DNA from: CAYRLW01 sp964425215
Lineage (GTDB): Bacteria; Spirochaetota; Spirochaetia; Treponematales; Breznakiellaceae
NCBI GenBank assembly: GCA_964425215.1
Contig: CAYRLW010000051.1
Coordinates: 1 to 22,994, forward strand
Reading direction: 5' to 3'
DNA length: 22,994 bases
The notes below the pieces were generated by a model. The model did not search any database. It was not told the DNA's origin and saw only the letters and a program-made list of their open reading frames with translations. Below are positions 15,104-19,360 of this stretch, one piece after another; positions within the stretch are counted from its first letter, which is position 1; the number at the start of each line of letters is the position of its first letter. Both the position numbers and the translations under genes were made by a program.

Positions 15104-15496
15104 ATGCGTATTCTCACCCCTCTCCTGATCGTCCTGTGCCTGAGCACCGGCTTCGTCCAGCCTGTGTTCTCCCAAAGCATGCAGATCTTCGCCAAGACAC
15201 CGACCGGCAAGACGATCACGCTTGACGTTGAGTCGAGCGACTCGGTCGAAGCCGTTAAGGTAAAAATTCAGGACAAGGAGGGCTTCCAACCCTCCGAGCA
15301 GATTCTGATCTTCGCCGGCAAGCAACTACAGAACGACCGCACGCTCGCCGACTACAACATCCAGAAAGAAAGCACGCTGCATCTCGTCCTGAGGGTGGCG
15401 GCGATCCCGACAATGTCGGAGTGGGCCATGATCATTCTGGCGCTTGGCCTGGCGGGAGTGGCGGCCGTCCAAGTTCGACGTCGGCGCGTCGCATAA
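15104..15496 (+). CDS. Exported ubiquitin-domain protein with IPTL-CTERM tail
   Basis: A 130-aa protein in three parts. Residues 1-23 are a signal peptide (hydrophobic LTPLLIVLCLSTG, probable cleavage near VFS-Q). Residues 26-97 are a full ubiquitin fold, starting MQIFAKTPTGKTITLDVESS and ending STLHLVLR. By hand alignment 55 of 72 positions equal human ubiquitin. All seven lysines (ubiquitin 6, 11, 27, 29, 33, 48, 63) and the I44 and V70 patch are kept, while L8 is Pro and R42 is Ile. The C-terminal LRGG is replaced by VAA, so E1 activation is not expected. Residues 101-130 are an IPTL-CTERM sorting signal: IPTMSEWAM, a transmembrane helix and RRRR. Exosortase H (XrtH) is the known partner of such tails; none is encoded here. 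A eukaryotic donor is likely. Part of the domain is lower in GC (about 55% at 15241-15300). Confidence 0.9.
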   Translation: MRILTPLLIVLCLSTGFVQPVFSQSMQIFAKTPTGKTITLDVESSDSVEAVKVKIQDKEGFQPSEQILIFAGKQLQNDRTLADYNIQKESTLHLVLRVAAIPTMSEWAMIILALGLAGVAAVQVRRRRVA

Positions 15497-15600
15497 CCGG
15501 GCCCTTATGTCGCACGGCTCTTTCTGAAACGGGACAGTTCGGCCTCATTTGCCGGGACCAGGGCTGATAGCCTTCCCTGGCACATGAAAGGCAAGACGAC

Positions 15601-15717
15601 GTGAAAGAATCCAAGGGGAAGGCCAAGAAGGCCCAGCCGAAGACCAACGCATCCAACCCAAGCGTGAAGGGCCTGATCGACAAAATCCCGGCAGGCGGCT
15701 CGAAGAAGCCCAGGTAA
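15601..15717 (+). CDS. Very small Lys-rich protein (38 aa)
   Basis: A GTG-started frame of 38 codons: a basic N-terminus (KESKGKAKKAQPK) followed by NASNPSVKGLIDKIPAGGSK. It carries 10 lysines, no acidic cluster and no hydrophobic segment, so it may bind nucleic acid or another polyanion. AAAGG lies about 10 bases upstream. It ends 4 bases before a strong terminator, and lies 104 bases after the ubiquitin gene on the same strand, so the two could share a transcript. No family was recognised. Confidence 0.45.
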   Translation: MKESKGKAKKAQPKTNASNPSVKGLIDKIPAGGSKKPR

Positions 15718-15721
15718 TCCC

Positions 15722-15749
15722 AAGGCCCTCCGGAAACGGCGGGCCTTTT
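15722..15749 (+). terminator. Rho-independent terminator after the ubiquitin / Lys-rich genes
   Basis: A stem AAGGCCC-T-CCG, GAAA tetraloop, CGG-C-GGGCCTT (10 pairs, one mismatch) runs directly into TTTTCTT on the plus strand. It can also serve the convergent minus-strand gene ending at 15755, though less well. Confidence 0.8.
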
Positions 15750-15754
15750 CTTGG

Positions 15755-15964
15755 CTATCGTCGGTGCAACAACCCCGTCGCCACGGGATGCCGGCGGGCG
15801 ACGTTGGTCGAAACCCAGACCAGGGCCGCCGTCGACACGAGTATGCTGGATACAAGTCCGCCAACCGCCAGCAGCCCGCCATTGGACAGTTTAATGCGCG
15901 ACGCGATGCGGACCTTGCCCGCTCGAACGATCAGGGCGGCGCTGTTGGATTGCGTTTCACTCAT
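15755..15964 (-). CDS. Small single-pass membrane protein (69 aa)
   Basis: A 69-aa protein with a hydrophilic N-terminal half (MSETQSNSAALIVRAGKVRI) and one strongly hydrophobic segment, about residues 29-52 (GGLLAVGGLVSSILVSTAAL then VWVS), followed by a short basic tail (RRHPVATGLLHRR). The ATG has AGGAG 6 bases upstream, a strong ribosome site. A GGAAC-type promoter with CGTTTT lies 25 bases further up. It is convergent with the Lys-rich gene across the shared terminator. Likely an inner-membrane stress-type protein of unknown function. Confidence 0.6.
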   Translation of the reverse strand: MSETQSNSAALIVRAGKVRIASRIKLSNGGLLAVGGLVSSILVSTAALVWVSTNVARRHPVATGLLHRR

Positions 15965-15989
15965 GCGATTCTCCTATCCGGTAACCCAA

Positions 15990-16013
15990 AACGGCCTTCG
16001 CTAGCTTCGTTCC
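15990..16013 (-). promoter_or_regulatory. Candidate EcfG-type promoter for the small membrane protein
   Basis: On the minus strand GGAAC, 15 bases, then CGTTTT (equivalently N16 then GTTT), ending 25 bases before the ATG at 15964. The spacing is one base short of the usual 16-17 if the C of CGTT is counted. Confidence 0.45.
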
Positions 16014-16048
16014 GTCCGACCATCCTCGGCCCTGCGGGCGTGGCTGGA

Positions 16049-16249
16049 TCAGGGATGAGTGGGATCGGCGCGGTTACGGTTCACCGCATCTGCAATATCA
16101 TCAAGATCGCCGTTGATTTCGAACGTCTCACCTGATGTGAGCGTCAAGAAGGTTCGGTCCATGCCCAGCGTTGCGAGCTTGATTACATGCTCAGGGCAGA
16201 TCCAGACCTTACCGCCATCCTTCGATACGATTGCTATAAGCTTGGCCAT
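16049..16249 (-). CDS. FlbD-like small protein (66 aa)
   Basis: A 66-residue protein read from the ATG at 16249 (MAKLIAIVSKDGGKVWICPE). It resembles the short FlbD-type fold in pattern: an opening strand, then a C-P-E-H-V segment where FlbD has N-P-D-L-I, then a strand-turn-strand LTLTSGETFEINGDLDDIAD. FlbD proteins are linked to flagellar gene clusters in some bacteria, but no flagellar genes are near, so no role is implied. The open frame continues upstream into a cysteine-hydrolase remnant, which I treat as separate because the joining sequence is low-complexity and nothing like either family. Confidence 0.45.
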   Translation of the reverse strand: MAKLIAIVSKDGGKVWICPEHVIKLATLGMDRTFLTLTSGETFEINGDLDDIADAVNRNRADPTHP

Positions 16250-16543
16250 GCCTTTTCTCTGTGAGTGACGAAGTGTGCGCGAGGGAGGAGCACGCCGGAC
16301 ATCGGGAGATGGAGGCTTCCCGCGCTCCGCTGCGACAGGCCCGCTCGACGATCTGCCGACGATATAGATGATTGGCACGCCGCAGCGACGGACCGTCGCG
16401 CGAAGATCGCGCATGACAAGGCTCGCGGCTGCCGCCTGATCCAGGATTTGCGCGGCGCCCTCGAATTCCAGGTCATTGATCGTGTCTATGATCAGCAGGG
16501 CGGGGCGGTCTCCCGCAGAGTGTCCGCAGCCAGTAAGCGACAT
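16250..16543 (-). pseudogene. Truncated isochorismatase-like cysteine hydrolase remnant
   Basis: The first 60 codons match the start of isochorismatase-family hydrolases: ALLIIDTINDLEFEGA (with the catalytic Asp), a helix (ASLVMRDLRATVRRCGVP), then IIYIVGR where the family has VIYVNDN. The family then continues for more than 100 residues with the catalytic Lys and Cys, none of which are present. Instead there are about 30 Pro/Arg/Ser-rich residues leading into the next gene's ATG. It cannot be an active hydrolase. It lies 7 bases after the hemerythrin gene, so it is probably still transcribed. Confidence 0.6.
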
Positions 16544-16550
16544 GCGGGGG

Positions 16551-17078
16551 TCATGCGCCGACGTAGCGATCGAATTCCTGAAGGTAGCGGATCTTCAATC
16601 GGTCCTGGTCCTCGGCATGGGCCTTGAGCTGGAGAAACCACCCATGCTCTTCCTCATACATATGGGTCAGGACGGCGCCCTCGATATGCTCCCACTTGTC
16701 GAGCCATGCCTCCGCCTCCGGGGCAATGGTCTCAAGTTCGGCCATCTGCATCTTGGCGGCCGTCTGCTCGCTATAGGCCAGGCCGGCCTGGCCCTTGTGG
16801 CCATGTCGGGCCATGGCCGGATAAAGAACCAGTTCCTCCGCGAGGCTGTGACCATTGAGGACAAGGGCCAGGGCGTCGCGCGCCGCCAGACGCTCCGCGC
16901 CCGAGGCTGCCTCTCGACCGGCCTGGAACGCCGCCCTGATCGCTTCATGATGATCCAGGGCCGTAGACAGCCAGTCCCCGGCCACCGCGGCCTCACGCGC
17001 CGCCGCCGTGGCTTCCGCCCTCTTTTGCGCCGAGGGCGCAGGCGTGATGGCGGCGATGGCCCTGTCGATGACGGACAT
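16551..17078 (-). CDS. Hemerythrin HHE-domain protein
   Basis: A 175-aa cytosolic four-helix-bundle protein. Likely diiron ligands are H43/H44/E45 (LDHHEAI), H77 and E81 (NGHSLAEELVLYP), and H139, E143 and H145 (THMYEEEHGW), the spacing of the HHE cation-binding family. Such proteins bind oxygen, nitric oxide or iron and are often stress-induced. The first 30 residues are an Ala/Arg-rich helix outside the core domain. The ATG has AGGGAG about 10 bases upstream. On the same strand it follows the methyltransferase after 93 bases and precedes the hydrolase remnant. The diiron neighbour at 18095 is a suggestive partner, but no link is proven. Confidence 0.8.
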   Translation of the reverse strand: MSVIDRAIAAITPAPSAQKRAEATAAAREAAVAGDWLSTALDHHEAIRAAFQAGREAASGAERLAARDALALVLNGHSLAEELVLYPAMARHGHKGQAGLAYSEQTAAKMQMAELETIAPEAEAWLDKWEHIEGAVLTHMYEEEHGWFLQLKAHAEDQDRLKIRYLQEFDRYVGA

Positions 17079-17130
17079 GTCGTTCTTCTCCCTGGGGTTC
17101 AGACAGGCCTAACGATCCGCGAACAGGCCG

Positions 17131-17153
17131 GTCGGCTGAGACCGGAAGCCGAC
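17131..17153 (-). terminator. Hairpin after the methyltransferase gene
   Basis: The arms GTCGGCT and AGCCGAC (7 bp, perfect) flank a 9-base loop, 18 bases past the minus-strand stop at 17172 and before the hemerythrin start. There is no T-run, so it may be a weak terminator or only an mRNA structure. Confidence 0.35.
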
Positions 17154-17171
17154 ACAGCGGGGAACTCGCCG

Positions 17172-18098
17172 TCAGACGGTGACCACGGCGCCGACGGCGG
17201 CGATGCGTTCAACCTCAGCGTAGGCGGGCCGGGCGAGGCTGGCCCCGAAGACGTCAGGATCAATCTCTTCATAGGCCAGATGCGCCCCGCGCCGGCGCGC
17301 CAGGGTCGTAAGGGCGGCGCGCACAAGATCTTCGCCGGCCACGACCGGGGCGCCGGTGTAGAGCAGGAGACGTCCGCCGGGCGCCAGGCGGGAAAGGGCT
17401 TCACCCGCCCAGTCGAGGGCGACCTCCGCCCCGAACTGACCGCCGCCGTCGCGGTACAGCCGCCCGCCTCGTCCTTCCATGTAGGGCGGGTTGGCCGCAA
17501 TGAGGTCCCAAACGCCCTCAGGGGGAAAGCCGCCCGGGCGCAGGTCGACCAGGAAACCGGCGTGCCGGGCGTTGAGACGGGAGAGGCGAAGGGCCTGGGG
17601 ATTGATGTCGGTGGCGACGACAGGGGCTTGCGGATTGAGAGCGGCGATCGCGAGCGCTCCCGCCCCGGCGCCGACGCCGATCTCGAGGGCCTTTCGCCAT
17701 GCGGCGCCGGCCAGGGCCTGGCGCAGGAAACGCACGTAGCGATAGCTGTCGGGTCCGAGGAAGACGGTCTGGTCGGCCGCGGAAGAGGCGGAATGCAGGT
17801 GCAGGCGTCCGTCCAGACGGCTCACGCGAAGCCGGGCGCGCAAGCCGTCGGCGTCTTCGCTGAGGGCGTCGGCCTCCGTCAGAACGTCCAGAAGCCAAGC
17901 GGGCGCGGTTTCGGGATCGAAGGCCCGGCCCCAGCCGAGGATGTCGCGAAGGACGTCAGCCCTTCCCGCCCGCCGTCGTCGCGCGACCAGGCCGTGGGTG
18001 GCTGGAGTGGGCGAGACGAAATGATATCCGACGGCTTCCAGGCCAGAAAGAAGATCAAGCAGGGCGAGGTCGGCGGGCGTGAAGGCCTGCGCCGTCAC
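17172..18098 (-). CDS. HemK/PrmC-like SAM-dependent methyltransferase
   Basis: A 308-aa class I methyltransferase. The N-terminal third is a helical substrate-recognition region. The SAM-binding glycine loop is EIGVGAGAGALA (residues 139-150), the acidic second strand is VVATDINPQALRLSRLN (160-176), and the catalytic motif is NPPY (203-206). NPPY is found in enzymes that methylate amide or ring nitrogens, such as PrmC (release-factor glutamine), but also in small-molecule and rRNA methylases. The start is the GTG at 18098, which overlaps the TGA of the upstream gene as GTGA, so translation is coupled to the diiron protein. That coupling suggests a shared substrate rather than release-factor methylation. 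The longer frame would run through the neighbouring gene. Confidence 0.8.
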   Translation of the reverse strand: MTAQAFTPADLALLDLLSGLEAVGYHFVSPTPATHGLVARRRRAGRADVLRDILGWGRAFDPETAPAWLLDVLTEADALSEDADGLRARLRVSRLDGRLHLHSASSAADQTVFLGPDSYRYVRFLRQALAGAAWRKALEIGVGAGAGALAIAALNPQAPVVATDINPQALRLSRLNARHAGFLVDLRPGGFPPEGVWDLIAANPPYMEGRGGRLYRDGGGQFGAEVALDWAGEALSRLAPGGRLLLYTGAPVVAGEDLVRAALTTLARRRGAHLAYEEIDPDVFGASLARPAYAEVERIAAVGAVVTV

Positions 18099-19009
18099 GC
18101 GGAGCGACGCAGGGGCGCTGCGCCCCAGAGATGGGCCCGATAGGCGTCGAAACAGCGGGCTCCGGCCATCAGCCGCATGATCGCGCCTTCGGCCAGGGCG
18201 CGGACGCACTCGGGCCGCTCCGCTGCGAGCGGACGGAGCACCTCCTCGTTCCAGGCTTCGGAATGAGCGATGTCCAGGGTGGCGTGAAGGGCGAAGTATT
18301 TGCGCTCCACGCCCACGCCGAGCCTTTTCAGCCCTTCGGCTACATGGGCGGCTCTCCAGGGCGCTGTGAGCTCGACCGCCCCCAGGGCCCCGAGAGCGTG
18401 ATAGGCGTAGCGTCTCTGGGTGGAGAAGGCGACGAGCGTATTGCCGAGCGCGAGGGACGGCCAGACCGTGTCATCAATTCTGGGATTCAGGTCGAGCGCC
18501 TCTGCGAGACGGTCCAGCATGGGGCCGTGCATGCCTGCCGCCGATCCGCGGCCCATTTCGTCCCAGTAGTTGCGCGCCAGCTCGAGCTTGGGACGGGCCG
18601 GCATCTTGACCTGGGCCATAGCCACGAGATCCTCGAACCCGGCCTCACCCGCCACCTCCTGGAGCAGGAACCAGCGCATCTCCTCCATTGACGCCGTCTC
18701 GGCCAGCCAGGGAAAGAGCGGATCCGCCTCGCCGGGGCCGGATCCCTTGAGCGCCTCGAACCAGGCGACGAAGGCGTCAGCCGTGGATGGGAGGTCAGCG
18801 AGCCAGGGCGCGGCCTCGGCCCGGGTGCGTTCGATGAACTCGCCCTCGACCAGCATCATCTCCGCATCGTGCCGGAGGTCGTCACGCCATGCAGGGCGCG
18901 GCGTGGCTGGGGCGAGGCGACGGTGGTTCCAGTGCGCCAACCGGCGATGAAAACCCGCCGAGTCCGAGGGTTCGGGAGCGGGGAGCGGGGCTGGGCCCTC
19001 TAGCGACAT
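18095..19009 (-). CDS. Heme-oxygenase-like diiron protein (iron-containing redox enzyme family)
   Basis: A 304-aa, mostly helical protein of the heme-oxygenase-like diiron (HDO) superfamily. Segments with likely metal ligands are LLQEVAGE (E118), NYWDEMGRG (E151), MHGPML (H161) and FALHATLDIAHSEAWNE (H242, D246, H249), which fit the E...E/H...H-D-H pattern of this superfamily. Characterised members do oxidative chemistry on small molecules (UndA, SznF) or self-modify (CADD). The assignment of individual ligands is inference. The start ATG has AGGAG 6 bases upstream. It is the first gene of a pair with the methyltransferase and is divergent from the cyanophycin operon. Confidence 0.75.
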   Translation of the reverse strand: MSLEGPAPLPAPEPSDSAGFHRRLAHWNHRRLAPATPRPAWRDDLRHDAEMMLVEGEFIERTRAEAAPWLADLPSTADAFVAWFEALKGSGPGEADPLFPWLAETASMEEMRWFLLQEVAGEAGFEDLVAMAQVKMPARPKLELARNYWDEMGRGSAAGMHGPMLDRLAEALDLNPRIDDTVWPSLALGNTLVAFSTQRRYAYHALGALGAVELTAPWRAAHVAEGLKRLGVGVERKYFALHATLDIAHSEAWNEEVLRPLAAERPECVRALAEGAIMRLMAGARCFDAYRAHLWGAAPLRRSA

Positions 19010-19038
19010 GAAAGGCTCCTGTGACTTGAGGCCTGCCA

Positions 19039-19064
19039 TACGCCTTGCCGCGACCCAGGGTTCC
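19039..19064 (-). promoter_or_regulatory. Candidate EcfG-type promoter for the diiron gene
   Basis: On the minus strand GGAAC-N17-CGTA, ending 29 bases before the ATG at 19009. It lies back to back with a similar element for the cyanophycin operon. Confidence 0.35.
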
Positions 19065-19117
19065 CGAAGGGGCGCGAGGCCGCGAAATCCCTGCCTCCGT
19101 GTCGGGTTTCAGACAGT

Positions 19118-19142
19118 GGAACTGGGTTCGGGACCGTCGGTT
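19118..19142 (+). promoter_or_regulatory. Candidate EcfG-type promoter of the cyanophycin operon
   Basis: GGAAC (19118-19122), 16 bases, GGTT (19139-19142), ending 26 bases before the ATG at 19169. It has the same spacing and -10 as the element before the gene at 13912. Confidence 0.45.
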
Positions 19143-19168
19143 CATCCAGTCCTTCAGGGAGGCGCCGA

Positions 19169-19360
19169 ATGAAACAGGCTGGATTTGGATGGACGATCAG
19201 CCAGGTCGGAGAGACCTGGATCTGGGCCGTGACGGACCCAGGAGACGGGACGGCCCTTGTCGGCGGTCAGGCCCCGTCGCGCGCCGTGGCCGCGGCCATG
19301 GTGGTTCGCGCCCTGGTGCGCGGATTGACCGAGGAAGCGCCGCGCGAGCTGGCTGCATGA
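19169..19360 (+). CDS. Small protein coupled to cyanophycin synthetase (63 aa)
   Basis: The ATG has AGGGAGG 6 bases upstream, one of the best ribosome sites in the window. The 63-aa product starts MKQAGFGWTISQVGETWIWA, a Trp-rich beta hairpin. A Gly/Asp loop (TDPGDGTALVGG) follows, then an Ala/Val-rich helix (PSRAVAAAMVVRALVRGLTE). There is no signal peptide. Its TGA overlaps the ATG of cphA (ATGA), so the two are translationally coupled. No family was recognised. Position and coupling suggest a partner or regulator of CphA, which is inference only. Confidence 0.65.
   Translation: MKQAGFGWTISQVGETWIWAVTDPGDGTALVGGQAPSRAVAAAMVVRALVRGLTEEAPRELAA

Noticed and set aside
16476..18143. A 555-codon open frame on the plus strand
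   Set aside because: It lies opposite the hemerythrin and methyltransferase genes, whose motifs are clear. Its composition is Gly/Arg-rich with no domain pattern. It is a high-GC antisense frame.
19045..19356. An N-terminal extension of cyanophycin synthetase by 104 codons
   Set aside because: It is Arg/Gly/Pro-rich and unlike CphA, and it overlaps a small gene with a far better ribosome site that ends in an ATGA overlap at 19357.
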